Of a DNA stretch of 64,000 nucleotides, positions 48,917-59,599 are shown one piece after another. Under the pieces are notes generated by a model. It saw only the letters and a program-made list of their open reading frames with translations. It did not search any database and was not told the DNA's origin. How positions within the stretch are numbered: the first letter of the stretch is position 1; the number at the start of each line of letters is the position of its first letter. A program made the translations under genes and the position numbers. This DNA is from Vibrio coralliilyticus ATCC BAA-450 (GTDB lineage Bacteria; Pseudomonadota; Gammaproteobacteria; Enterobacterales; Vibrionaceae), in NCBI RefSeq assembly GCF_000176135.1, contig NZ_ACZN01000016.1, positions 682,001-746,000 on the forward strand, in the 5' to 3' direction.

Positions 48917-49810
48917 TTAGCTGGCAATATTCAAATTAAGCCTTAGATCGAGTGGTAGCTTAGCCAGTTTATTTTTCAAAATACGGCGAGTTCGTTCGAG
49001 ATCGGCCACAGCCACCTGTTTTTCTGTGGAGTGGACATCTAGGTTAACTCTAAGCTCACGGCCTACCTTAGTAACGGCGGTGAGCTCGATGTGCTGCTTA
49101 ACTTCTTTATCTAGCGCTAACACTTCTTGATCAACGACATCGCAAATTTCATCACTTGGCGACATCATTAATAACTCTCTAATGGCTTCTTTCAGCATGT
49201 CGAAGGGTACTTTAATAAAGTAAAACGACATAAGAATCATCATCATAGGGTCGGCATAGACGGAGTACTCTGCTAGGGGGGATAGAGCGACACCCCATGC
49301 GACAATAAAGCCCAATGTGACTGCTACGCTGAGCAGGGTATCCATCTGCCATTGTTTGGCTTCCGCCTCGATCAGGCCTGACGAAAAGCGCTTTGACTTA
49401 CGAGCAATGTGCCACCATGCATAGCCACAACCTAATATATTGACCACACCAAACAAAGTTGCGATTGAAGCATCAACCTCACGTCCTCCATTGAAAACGG
49501 CGATAAGTGCAGAGTAGAGTGAGTAACTGACGACTGCGAGGATGACACTGCCTTTAATGGCAATGACCACAGGTTCAAGTACGGCCTTACCAAACGGGAA
49601 GTGGCTTCGAGAAGGGCTCTGAATGTATTTAGAAGCGGCGAGCGACAATAAAGTTAGCAGCAGACTGACAGATGAATAAACACCATCAAATACAATAACC
49701 AGTGAACCAACAAGCATCCCGAGTACTAATCCACCACCTGCAAAGCCTGAAGCTAAAAGGGCTGAGAAAATCAGTATTCGTTTTTCATTTAAGCTTGTCC
49801 TGTCACACAT
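48917..49810 (-). CDS. Cation diffusion facilitator family transporter
   Basis: Metal/proton antiporter of 297 residues with about six helices. Metal-site residues are Asp in FDGVYSSVSLLLTLLSL and Asp in WQMDTLLSVAVTLGF; the C-terminal cytoplasmic domain has the DVHSTEKQVAVADLER segment. Likely exports Zn, Fe, Mn or similar; the metal cannot be told from these residues. Transcribed alone and ended by a clear terminator. Confidence 0.9.
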   Translation of the reverse strand: MCDRTSLNEKRILIFSALLASGFAGGGLVLGMLVGSLVIVFDGVYSSVSLLLTLLSLAASKYIQSPSRSHFPFGKAVLEPVVIAIKGSVILAVVSYSLYSALIAVFNGGREVDASIATLFGVVNILGCGYAWWHIARKSKRFSSGLIEAEAKQWQMDTLLSVAVTLGFIVAWGVALSPLAEYSVYADPMMMILMSFYFIKVPFDMLKEAIRELLMMSPSDEICDVVDQEVLALDKEVKQHIELTAVTKVGRELRVNLDVHSTEKQVAVADLERTRRILKNKLAKLPLDLRLNLNIAS

Positions 49811-50039
49811 AGAGTATTCTCTTCGCTATACATACTCTTATTCTTCTCGCACTGAACGTATTTGACAAACTTGATCTGTGCTAAAAATAGACGGAAATAG
49901 ACGCGTTACATACCTTGTTCTTTAAATTCAATGAGATAGTGTTAAATTTCGGTGCCATTAAAATTGACACTGACTGTCGTATTGTAAAGCTGGAAGGAGT
50001 ATAGTGCCACCGTAGCCGCAGAAAACGATGGCGAAACAG

Positions 50040-50918
50040 TTAGAAATCAAACAAGTATTCGTTAAGCTTATCCGCCAGCCACGACATGCCTGGGTGCTCT
50101 GCCATGCCAGCTGCAGTGAACATACAATAGTCTTCCTGTGTTAAGCCGTAAGTATGCTTGATGACGGCAAGTTCTTGTTTACGTAAATGATGACGGATCA
50201 GCGGTTCAGGCAATACGCCCCAAGCGTCTTCTGTGAGAATAGTACTTAGCATGTAATCAAAGCTGGAGAAACCAATATGGCGCAGGGAGAACGGCTGTAG
50301 TTCAGGGTTGTCTTTTTCGTTGAGATAGACCATAACCGCTTGCATCGCATTACGTAATTCATCATCCGAAACGCGTCGAAGCTGGCTGAGACGATGATCA
50401 GCCTTACATACCGACATGAGGCGGATTTTGCCTAAAGGGTGATAACTAATATGCGGGTCATCGATGCGTTCATAGTCAACGCCAAAAGCAAAGTCGACTT
50501 GTTGAGTGGCAACTAGGTTTGCTAGATCTCCACTAGACGCAAGGACGATGTTAAACGAAGTAGCAGGAAACTTATTATTGAGCCGGTGTGAAAGGTCCTG
50601 CCACATGTCATCTGGCAGTGAATCATCGCGAGCTATCCAGACTTCTGCGTTGAATTCACCGGAAACTTGAGCACAGGTCTGACGAATGCGTGAAACCGTG
50701 ACTAACATATTCTGGCAGTCTTTATAGATGGCTTTACCCGCTTCAGAGAGAGAGACATGGTTGCCTGTTCGGACAAACAGTTCGATATTTAGGTCCTTTT
50801 CCAGGGCTTTAATCGACATGCTTAACTTTGTGCGGTTGCATTCGAGTTGTCTGGCAGCTTCAGATACTGACCCAGTGTCAGCAATGGTACAGAAGGCTTC
50901 AATCTGCGATAGGTTCAT
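50040..50918 (-). CDS. LysR family transcriptional regulator
   Basis: Regulator of 292 residues: helix-turn-helix (LSQIEAFCTIADTGSVSEAARQLECNRTKLSMSIKALE) and an effector domain (HPGMSWLADKLNEYLFDF end). It is divergent from the methyltransferase gene with 150 bp between. The ribosome site is weak. Effector unknown; its target could be the methyltransferase. Confidence 0.9.
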   Translation of the reverse strand: MNLSQIEAFCTIADTGSVSEAARQLECNRTKLSMSIKALEKDLNIELFVRTGNHVSLSEAGKAIYKDCQNMLVTVSRIRQTCAQVSGEFNAEVWIARDDSLPDDMWQDLSHRLNNKFPATSFNIVLASSGDLANLVATQQVDFAFGVDYERIDDPHISYHPLGKIRLMSVCKADHRLSQLRRVSDDELRNAMQAVMVYLNEKDNPELQPFSLRHIGFSSFDYMLSTILTEDAWGVLPEPLIRHHLRKQELAVIKHTYGLTQEDYCMFTAAGMAEHPGMSWLADKLNEYLFDF

Positions 50919-51068
50919 CTGGGGTATTCGCGTATTTGGTGCTTATATAAGCTAATGTTATAAGAATACACTACGCTTGTCTGTTTTCTGGCGCCAAAAG
51001 CTATGAATTTCATGTAGTTTTGATACTCTTGTTTGACGCCAAATGAATGAGGTAACAGGGAGATCATG

Positions 51069-51647
51069 ATGGCTACTAATTGGGATGATTACGCAGCAGA
51101 GTGGGAAAACGAGCCTTCAGCAGTATTGTATGCACAGAAAGCGTTTGACTCTCTACAAGAAATTGTCGGTGTCCAAGGGAAGCGCATTCTCGATTTTGGT
51201 TGTGGTACAGGACTACTTAGCCAGAAGCTTTCTCCTTTCGCGAAAGATATCGTAGCATTAGATAGCTCAGAGGCTATGATCGAGCAATTAGATAAGAAAG
51301 AGCTCGACAACGTAGAGCCAGTCGTTGACCTTCTGTCACGGGGCTTAGTAGCAATGCACCCCGCATTCCGGAATCAATTTGACTTGGTGGTTGCATCGTC
51401 AGTATGTAGCTTTCTGCCCAACTATTCTGATGTCGTTGATATTGTCTATAGCCTGCTCAATAAAGGAAATCACTTTGTTCATTGGGACTGGCTATCGGAT
51501 AAAGACGAAGAGGGTGGAATGACACCAACCCATGTATTGCAAGTACTCAGCAGTGTTGGGTTTGATGAAGTTGAAGTGACGACACCATTCAGTATCGATT
51601 CGCCTCAAGGGAAATTGACCGTATTGATGGCAGTGGCCAAAAAGTAA
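51069..51647 (+). CDS. Class I SAM-dependent methyltransferase
   Basis: Protein of 192 residues with the standard SAM-binding motif I (KRILDFGCGTGLLSQKLS) and motif II acidic residue (IVALDSSEAM). Opening MATNWDDYAAEWENEPSAVLYAQKAF is common in small methyltransferases of this type. Two ATG codons are adjacent; the second has the better spacing from GGGAG. Substrate unknown. A terminator follows. Confidence 0.9.
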   Translation: MATNWDDYAAEWENEPSAVLYAQKAFDSLQEIVGVQGKRILDFGCGTGLLSQKLSPFAKDIVALDSSEAMIEQLDKKELDNVEPVVDLLSRGLVAMHPAFRNQFDLVVASSVCSFLPNYSDVVDIVYSLLNKGNHFVHWDWLSDKDEEGGMTPTHVLQVLSSVGFDEVEVTTPFSIDSPQGKLTVLMAVAKK

Positions 51648-51667
51648 TACTGGTTTAGCAGATTTGG

Positions 51668-51698
51668 AAAGCCCGAACTTAATCGTTCGGGCTTTTTA
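51668..51698. terminator. Terminator between the methyltransferase and aacS
   Basis: Stem AAAGCCCGAAC / GTTCGGGCTTT with a six-base loop and TT; convergent genes may share it. Confidence 0.92.
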
Positions 51699-51700
51699 TT

Positions 51701-53701
<2,001 letters not shown>

Positions 53702-53819
53702 GACTTCCTCGTCTTACACACTTTTCCTTAACTATGGCTAAGTTTTGTTGCAAATACAGCCAAAGTCAAACAATCAGGGAAGAAACATATCGCTGATAAA
53801 TAAGCAAAAAACAGTTAAA

Positions 53820-53837
53820 TGTAAAAAATATGTTACA
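53820..53837 (+). promoter_or_regulatory. TyrR-like box upstream of phhA
   Basis: TGTAAA-N6-GTTACA, one base off the TyrR consensus TGTAAA-N6-TTTACA, about 90 bases before the phhA ATG. TyrR/PhhR-type regulators activate phenylalanine hydroxylase genes in Pseudomonas. Confidence 0.6.
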
Positions 53838-53927
53838 GGTGTTTGGCCGAGGATGTCCGTAGGTGAATTGTCACCAATTTCGTGAGGCGATAGGCTTAAT
53901 GTAAAGGAGTTGTTAAAAGGAAAAGTG

Positions 53928-54719
53928 ATGACTCAGTACGTATCTAAACCTATTAATAAACAAGGATTTGTCGACTGGAGTAGCGAGGAAGATCAGATCT
54001 GGCACGATTTGGTTTCTCGTCAGTTGGACTTAGTGAATGAACGTGCCTGTAAGGAATATTTGCGCGGTTTGGAGTTGCTTGATTTACCAATAGATCGAGT
54101 TCCACAACTGCCTGAAATCAATAAAGTTTTGTTAAAAGAAACTGGCTGGCAAGTTGAGCCTGTCCCAGCGTTAATCAATTTTGACCGTTTCTTTGCCCTA
54201 TTAGCGGATAAAAAATTCCCGGTAGCGACCTTTTTGCGTTCTCGTGAGGAGTTTAATTATCTGCAAGAGCCGGACTTTTTCCACGAAATTTTTGGTCATT
54301 GCGCCATGCTTACCAACCCAGAGTTTGCCGAGTTCACTCACACTTATGGGCAACTCGGACAAAAGGCCAGCAGTAAAGAACGTGTTTATCTAGCAAGACT
54401 TTATTGGTTCACGGTTGAGTTTGGTTTGGTTAAAGAAGGCTCTGAAAGCAAAATTTACGGTGGTGGTATCCTGTCTTCTCCTGGCGAAACACTGTATGCA
54501 TTGGACGATGAACGTCCATTGAGAGAAGGATTCGATATCCTGACGGTGCTACGTACCCCTTATCGCATCGATATAATGCAGCCCGCCTATTTTATTCTCA
54601 AAGATATCAAGCAGCTGTACAAACTGAGCAAGACAGATTTAATGTTTCATGTACACCAAGCGATGAAAGAGGGGTTGTTGCCTCCATTGTTTGAACCTAA
54701 GGAAATAACACATGCTTAA
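53928..54719 (+). CDS. phhA: Phenylalanine 4-monooxygenase
   Basis: Iron- and tetrahydropterin-dependent enzyme of 263 residues converting phenylalanine to tyrosine. Iron ligands: two His in [13 protein letters not shown] and Glu in [12 protein letters not shown], plus [14 protein letters not shown] of the active-site helix. ATG at 53928 after AAAAGGAAAA. Overlaps phhB by 8 bp, so hydroxylase and cofactor-recycling enzyme are made together. Confidence 0.96.
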   Translation: MTQYVSKPINKQGFVDWSSEEDQIWHDLVSRQLDLVNERACKEYLRGLELLDLPIDRVPQLPEINKVLLKETGWQVEPVPALINFDRFFALLADKKFPVATFLRSREEFNYLQEPDFFHEIFGHCAMLTNPEFAEFTHTYGQLGQKASSKERVYLARLYWFTVEFGLVKEGSESKIYGGGILSSPGETLYALDDERPLREGFDILTVLRTPYRIDIMQPAYFILKDIKQLYKLSKTDLMFHVHQAMKEGLLPPLFEPKEITHA

Positions 54720-55044
54720 TGAACTACGTTGTGAAGCTTGCAGCAGTGACGCTGTAGCACTAAATAAAGAAGAACAAAGACTCCTGCTTACTGAGCTTAA
54801 CGACTGGCAGCTTATAGAACGTGATGGTATTCCTCAGTTGGAAAAAGAATACAGGTTTAAAAACTTTAAACTCGCGTGGGCGTTCGCTGACAAAATCGCT
54901 GAGTTGGCCGAGGATGAGTTCCACCATCCATCCATTTTATTGGAGTGGGGGAAAGTGACCGTAACGTGGTGGAGCCATTCTATAAAAGGCTTGCACCGCA
55001 ATGATTTCATTTGCGCCGCTAAATGTGACAAATTGACGGACTAA
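54712..55044 (+). CDS. phhB: Pterin-4a-carbinolamine dehydratase
   Basis: Small enzyme of 110 residues that dehydrates the 4a-hydroxytetrahydropterin formed by PhhA so the cofactor can be reused. The catalytic His pair is in [21 protein letters not shown], with a further His in KGLHRNDF. The ATG lies inside the end of phhA. Confidence 0.95.
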   Translation: MLNELRCEACSSDAVALNKEEQRLLLTELNDWQLIERDGIPQLEKEYRFKNFKLAWAFADKIAELAEDEFHHPSILLEWGKVTVTWWSHSIKGLHRNDFICAAKCDKLTD

Positions 55045-55053
55045 TTCTGAATA

Positions 55054-55097
55054 GGCCTGAAGCTCTCCCTCCCTATTTGGGGTTTCAGGCCGCTTTT
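55054..55097 (+). terminator. Terminator of the phhAB operon
   Basis: Arms GGCCTGAA (55054-55061) and TTCAGGCC (55084-55091) with an inner CCC/GGG pairing, followed by GCTTTTGTT. Confidence 0.75.
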
Positions 55098-55533
55098 GTT
55101 GTAATGAAAAGGTGTCATAGATTCTCACTATGGTTATCCTACTCAATAAAGCCTCTCCACACAGAGTAATCTTTGCTCAAATTATAATTAATATTAAGTA
55201 AGAGCGGAGTTTATTTTAATAAATTACATCGTCAATGTTGGTTCATAATACTGTCATATTTGCTTTTGATGCCGATTTTAACTATCCATTTGGCTATTTT
55301 TTGTATGATTGTGCTGATTTTGGTTTTATTTTTGGAGACCTTGTTTTGTGAATATTTGTAATTTAAAGTTATGATTTCAAATGTAAAAGTAAATTTTTGA
55401 GTTTAACGAATATTTGTTTGACAGGTTTTTGTTCTGAAATATATTCTGTCGCCGTTGCGAATAAATGGTATTTAATACGGCTGGTCGCAATCAATAGAAT
55501 GCTAAATAACAAACAACTAATTCTCAGGATGAA
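55098..55533. other. AT-rich intergenic region with the cupin gene promoter
   Basis: About 435 bp, very AT-rich, no gene recognised. A good sigma-70 promoter lies at 55418-55445 (TTGACA, 16-base spacer, TATATT), which should give a leader of roughly 80 bases for the cupin gene. Confidence 0.65.
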
Positions 55534-55995
55534 ATGATGAAAAAACTACTTGTAGCAGCGTGTCTTGTAGCCACTTTTTCTGGTCAGGCTTTGGCGAGCG
55601 AAGAGCCAAGCCTAAGTGATAAACTAGCGCCTAAAGTTGAACAGCTAGCAAAATCTACGTTGAGTTGGGAGGGCACGGAACTGCCTGCGTATGGCAAGGG
55701 AACACCTGAAATTACTGTCCTGAAGATTACTATCCCAGCCAAAGCACAGCTTCCATTACATGAGCACCCAGCAATCAACGCTGGTGTTTTAACCAAAGGT
55801 CAATTGACGGTTATTACTCAAGATAAGGTTGCAGGCAAGAAAGAACTGAAAATGAAAGCGGGTGATTCACTTATTGAAGTGGTGAACACCTGTCACTACG
55901 GTCGCAATGAAGGCGATGAGCCAGCTGAAATCATCGTATTTTATGCAGGTACCAAAGATCAGGTTGTCACCACGCCTAGTAAGCGATGTGTGTGA
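55534..55995 (+). CDS. Secreted cupin-domain protein
   Basis: Protein of 153 residues. Signal peptide (MKKLLVAACLVATFSGQALA), then a single cupin fold with the metal-type motif HEHPAINAGVLTKGQL and a second motif around GDSLIEVVNTCHYGRNEG. Likely binds a metal in the periplasm. Two cysteines (NTCHYG and SKRCV) could form a disulfide. No substrate can be named. A strong promoter and terminator flank it. Confidence 0.87.
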   Translation: MMKKLLVAACLVATFSGQALASEEPSLSDKLAPKVEQLAKSTLSWEGTELPAYGKGTPEITVLKITIPAKAQLPLHEHPAINAGVLTKGQLTVITQDKVAGKKELKMKAGDSLIEVVNTCHYGRNEGDEPAEIIVFYAGTKDQVVTTPSKRCV

Positions 55996-55996
55996 T

Positions 55997-56032
55997 AAGA
56001 AAGGCTGCTTTTAAAGCAGCCTTTCTTTTTGT
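55997..56032 (+). terminator. Terminator after the cupin gene
   Basis: Stem AAGAAAGGCTGCT / AGCAGCCTTTCTT with a TTTAA loop, followed by TTT. Confidence 0.93.
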
Positions 56033-56129
56033 GTTAATTCTCGGGAAAATCTAAGGCGGCCTTTTTTAATATATAATTGTTCTAAGCGAGCGCTTGTCAT
56101 CAAATGTGATAGAGATCTATTCTAATTAC

Positions 56130-56184
56130 GCAAGGTGATGGGGTTCCACCTACTTAACCGCCACTCTGGCTGATGACTCCTACA
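56130..56184 (+). promoter_or_regulatory. Fluoride riboswitch (crcB motif)
   Basis: The aptamer hallmarks of the crcB motif are present in order: GGTGATGGGGTTCCACC (56134-56150; the first stem is GGTG/CACC), TTAACCGCC, then GGCTGATGACTCCTAC at 56168-56183. These highly conserved blocks leave little doubt. The last eight bases beginning CTACAGAA (56180-56187) can pair with TTCTGTAG at 56241-56248, which may be part of the expression platform. There is no T-run, so control is probably at translation of the downstream gene. Confidence 0.9.
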
Positions 56185-56301
56185 GAATACGAAAACAAGT
56201 GATTCGTCGATAGACAGTCTGCTTATACGCAGGTCGTCGGTTCTGTAGCAGTTAAATACACAGCCAAATCTCGCTTGTTTTCCGAAATAAAGGAAAACGC
56301 C

Positions 56302-56994
56302 ATGCAATACTCTTCTGAAATTCAATCCATGTGCCCGATTCAACGCGGGGAATTACATCCATCAGCTCCTATTCCCGTGGAAGGCAAGATGATTCGTCCG
56401 AAAGAAGTCATTGCTATCTCAGGCCTGAGTCATGGGGTTGGTACTTGCGCCCCGCAACAAGGGGCCGCAAAGCTAACGCTCAATGTGAAGCAAGGGATTA
56501 TTGAAGAAGCGTTAATCGAAACTATTGGCTGCTCAGGCATGACGCATTCTGCTTCTATGGCAGCGGAAATTCTCACAGGCAAAACCATTCTGGAAGCACT
56601 GAATACTGACTTGGTGTGCGATGCCATTAACGTTGCAATGCGAGAAATTTTTCTTCAGTTTGTCTATGGACGGACACAGTCGGCTTTTTCTGAAGGCGGA
56701 TTAGAAGTCGGAGCGGCACTTGAAGACTTAGGCAAATCACAGCGTAGCCAAGTAGGTACTAGCTACTCAACGATCGCTAAAGGGGTCCGCTATATGGAAC
56801 TGGCTGAAGGTTATGTTACTAAACTTGCACTAGATGAAGGAAATGAGGTTATTGGGTACCAGTATCTGAACTTGGGCAAGATGATGGCAGACATTGAGCA
56901 GGGTCTGGATGCGCAAGAAGCCATGATACTGGCGATGGGCAGTTATGGCCGGTTTGAAGAGGCCAGTAAAGTCATCAACCCACGTACTGCTTAA
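56302..56994 (+). CDS. NifU-like iron-sulfur scaffold family protein (fluoride-riboswitch gene 1)
   Basis: Protein of 230 residues that resembles the IscU/NifU N-terminal fold: GLSHGVGTCAPQQGAAKLTLNVKQGIIEEALIETIGCSGMTHSASMAAEILTGKTILEAL, with cysteines at the first two IscU-like positions. It lacks the third IscU cysteine in the usual place, so cluster assembly cannot be assumed. It starts at ATG 56302 (AAGGA eight bases upstream) and is followed 15 bp later by the GGGtGRT gene. The riboswitch in its leader implies a role in fluoride stress. The two genes form a unit. Confidence 0.85.
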   Translation: MQYSSEIQSMCPIQRGELHPSAPIPVEGKMIRPKEVIAISGLSHGVGTCAPQQGAAKLTLNVKQGIIEEALIETIGCSGMTHSASMAAEILTGKTILEALNTDLVCDAINVAMREIFLQFVYGRTQSAFSEGGLEVGAALEDLGKSQRSQVGTSYSTIAKGVRYMELAEGYVTKLALDEGNEVIGYQYLNLGKMMADIEQGLDAQEAMILAMGSYGRFEEASKVINPRTA

Positions 56995-57009
56995 TAGGAG
57001 CTTGCCGTT

Positions 57010-57984
57010 ATGAATGTTTCAATGACTCAATTACTTCAAGAGATGAACTTATCTTCCATCGAGCAAGCTCACGACTACTGCATGAGCTTTGGTATTGACC
57101 CTAAAAAAATCGTGTTGGAGACTCAGCCCATAGCCTTCGATAATGCTTGTGACGCCTATACTTTGGGGTCCGCACTTGCTATTAGCCGAAAAGCTCAGAC
57201 AGCGGTAGAAGCAGCAAATATCATAGGAGAGGGTTTGCAGGCATATTGCAAACCAGGCAGTGTTGCAGCGCAGCGAGAAGTTGGGCTTGGGCATGGAGCG
57301 TTAGCTGCTCGCTTGCTCAGTGAAGAAACCCAGTGTTTTGCATTTTTGGCGGGGCATGAATCATTTGCCGCTGCAGAAGGGGCGATTAAAATAGCGCTCA
57401 ATGCCAATAAATCTCGACAAACACCGCTGAAAGTTATCCTGAATGGCCTAGGTAAAGATGCAGCTTATCTTATTTCTCGTATCAACGGTTTTACCTATGT
57501 TCGAACAGAGTTTGATTACCAAACCAATCAACTGATCGAAGTTGAGCGTAAGCGTTTTTCTGAAGGCGCACGAGGCGATATCTTGTGCTTCGGTGCCGAC
57601 GAAGTACGTGAAGGTGTTGCCATCATGCATCGAGAATTGGTAGATGTCAGTATCACGGGCAATTCAACCAACCCGACACGCTTCCAGCATCCTGTCGCTG
57701 GTATCTATAAATCGGAATGCAATGCTCTGGGTCGCCACTACTTTTCAGTCGCCTCGGGTGGTGGTACAGGTCGAACTCTTCACCCAGACAACGTTGCAGC
57801 AGGTCCTGCGTCGTATGGTATGACGGATACAATGGGAAGAATGCACGCAGACGCCCAGTTCGCTGGCAGTTCTTCAGTACCTGCCCACGTCGCAATGATG
57901 GGTTTTATCGGAATGGGTAATAACCCTATGGTGGGAGCAACCGTTGCATTAGCTGTGGCAGTGGAACACCAACTTCATCGTTAG
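57010..57984 (+). CDS. GGGtGRT family protein (fluoride-riboswitch gene 2)
   Basis: Protein of 324 residues named for the motif SGGGTGRTLHPDN near residue 254. Other conserved-looking blocks are VGLGHGALAARLLSEETQCFAFLAGHESFAAAEGAIKIA and NSTNPTRFQHPVAGIYKSE. It has a soluble, alpha/beta composition with no signal peptide or membrane helix. Biochemical function is unknown to me. It is read from the same riboswitch-controlled transcript as the NifU-like gene, which argues that both act against fluoride or in a pathway that fluoride disturbs. Confidence 0.85.
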   Translation: MNVSMTQLLQEMNLSSIEQAHDYCMSFGIDPKKIVLETQPIAFDNACDAYTLGSALAISRKAQTAVEAANIIGEGLQAYCKPGSVAAQREVGLGHGALAARLLSEETQCFAFLAGHESFAAAEGAIKIALNANKSRQTPLKVILNGLGKDAAYLISRINGFTYVRTEFDYQTNQLIEVERKRFSEGARGDILCFGADEVREGVAIMHRELVDVSITGNSTNPTRFQHPVAGIYKSECNALGRHYFSVASGGGTGRTLHPDNVAAGPASYGMTDTMGRMHADAQFAGSSSVPAHVAMMGFIGMGNNPMVGATVALAVAVEHQLHR

Positions 57985-58554
57985 GTTGAGCTCATGGTTG
58001 ATCTGTTCTGAGGCTTTAGTGTTGATGCTGAGCTTACTTGTTTATATCCCAAGAGGTGTTCAACTTGAAGAATGTTTGTATTGGTTAAGCCAATCCGTGA
58101 GTTGTTCATAGGGCATAGGTTTAGCAAATAGAAACCCCTGTTGTTGATGTACATCTCTTGACAGTAGATACGCCGATTGCTCAGCAGTTTCTACTCCTTC
58201 AGCAGACTGGTGAGGTGATGTTTGTTGAACGGTGTCTAAGTCTTTGACGCATTTGATACCTGAACAAAAAATTGTGGTGAAAGGATTGAAGTCGGCAGTG
58301 GCGGCGAACCATTATTCACCAAACAGGTGTGATTTTCCTTAAAAGTGGTGTTCAGAAAACTTCATAATGTTCAGGGGTTATCATTGTTGGTTTTACTAAG
58401 GTACTGATATTAAGTGGAATTGTCTCTCATTGGTTCATTGTTGAGGTTTAATGTTAATTAATCATTTGTAATCTGATTGAAGTTTGTGGAATCTCGTCGC
58501 CCTTGTCACGTTTACGGTGGCAGCTTAATTGGTAGGAAATAGGGGCGATGAGCG
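57985..58554. other. Gap after the GGGtGRT gene
   Basis: 570 bp without an intact gene. It contains the EAL remnant (58060-58320). The remaining 230 bp before the next gene are AT-rich and show no further structure that I can support. Confidence 0.6.
58060..58320 (-). pseudogene. Decayed EAL-domain remnant
   Basis: Read on the minus strand, 58200-58060 encodes EGVETAEQSAYLLSRD followed by QQQGFLFAKPMPYEQLTDWL and a stop: the last two conserved blocks of an EAL phosphodiesterase. Upstream of that the frame (to about 58320, ending at a stop) keeps scattered pieces such as FNPFTT and IKCVKDLDTV but has lost the EAL, DDFG and other catalytic motifs. No start codon context is found. This is a non-functional fragment left by deletions. 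Confidence 0.75.
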
Positions 58555-58974
58555 TTGGATGTATTAATCATCAGTGAATATCCGCTGATATGTACGACAA
58601 TACGAAATACGATAGTATCGATTTGCGAAGATCCAAAGATCTTGGCGTGTTCCCACCCTCAAGCCTCTAAACTTTACAGGCGCCATCAAGTAAAACATTT
58701 TTGGAGCCAAGGCGCGCCAGACTTAATCTTGTTGGATACTGATAGCAAACTTAGTTCAGAACGTGATATCGAAGTACTATGTTCTCAACTTTATACGGGT
58801 TCTTTGTTCGAAAAGGGTGGTCGGCTGGTACTGTTGGGTAACGACAGAAAACTAGGAGACGTCTTTGGCTTAGAGTGTTTGGATAAGCCTTTCTCTATCA
58901 ATCAGCTTAGGGAATTTGTGAAGCCTCAACTTAAATATGTCCGTGAAGTTGACCTGCGTAAATTGGCGAGCTGA
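58555..58974 (+). CDS. Degenerate receiver-like protein
   Basis: Protein of 139 residues with a CheY-like layout: beta-1 DVLIISEYPL, candidate phospho-acceptor in DLILLDTDSK, and conserved Lys in CLDKPFSINQL. The usual acidic pair after beta-1 is replaced by S-E, so phosphorylation is doubtful. It begins with TTG (in-frame stop two codons upstream leaves no longer start) with AGGGG about nine bases before. No output domain. It lies between the EAL remnant and a convergent hypothetical gene. Confidence 0.7.
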   Translation: MDVLIISEYPLICTTIRNTIVSICEDPKILACSHPQASKLYRRHQVKHFWSQGAPDLILLDTDSKLSSERDIEVLCSQLYTGSLFEKGGRLVLLGNDRKLGDVFGLECLDKPFSINQLREFVKPQLKYVREVDLRKLAS

Positions 58975-58988
58975 TCATCCAGAATGTT

Positions 58989-59561
58989 TCATAGTTTGAG
59001 TTCTTCTATAACCTCGATTTCTCTTTGGTAAGTTTTAATCATCACATCAATTTTCTTTTGGAGGCTTTCGGTCTCTTTTTTCAGAGTAACATTTACGTTC
59101 ATATAATGCTGACTGGAAGAGCTGTTTATCTTGAGTTCAGCTTGGTTGCAGTGAGTGTATATGTTTTTCCATTTGTCGTAAGCTCGATCTATGATCGAAG
59201 ACTGTTTGTGAATGGCAACACTCTCTTCTCGAAGGCGTGCTACAACAATAGTGGCAGCCTGTGAATGATTGAGGATTCTCTTTTGGTGTAGCTCGTTTTT
59301 GGAGTCCCACAAAGCAGACAGTTCCTCTGTGCTAAATTCTTGATACAGAAAAGCTTGTTGTTTGTGGAAAGCTAGGAATTTATTGAATTTACTGGCTTTT
59401 TTGTTGTACCAGGACTCTACCTGCTTTTGAAAGTTGAGGGCTTGATTCCACGTATCTTCACGACAATGCTCACTTACACCTTTAATTGGTAAAGTGATCA
59501 GCATAAATGCCGCTACAGTGAGATATAGCCCGTGCCATTTCATATTAGCTATATTGTTCAT
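58989..59561 (-). CDS. Hypothetical secreted coiled-coil protein
   Basis: Protein of 190 residues with a signal-peptide-like start (GLYLTVAAFMLITLPIKGVS) and a long helical, lysine- and glutamate-rich remainder (ALNFQKQVESWYNKKASKFNKFLAFHKQQ; TLKKETESLQKKIDVMIKTYQREIEVIEEL) typical of coiled coils. Two cysteines (HCRED and THCNQ) may form a disulfide. No family recognised. Confidence 0.65.
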   Translation of the reverse strand: MNNIANMKWHGLYLTVAAFMLITLPIKGVSEHCREDTWNQALNFQKQVESWYNKKASKFNKFLAFHKQQAFLYQEFSTEELSALWDSKNELHQKRILNHSQAATIVVARLREESVAIHKQSSIIDRAYDKWKNIYTHCNQAELKINSSSSQHYMNVNVTLKKETESLQKKIDVMIKTYQREIEVIEELKL

Positions 59562-59599
59562 GAAAGATGGCTTAAGTATAGATAAGACACTAACACGAT

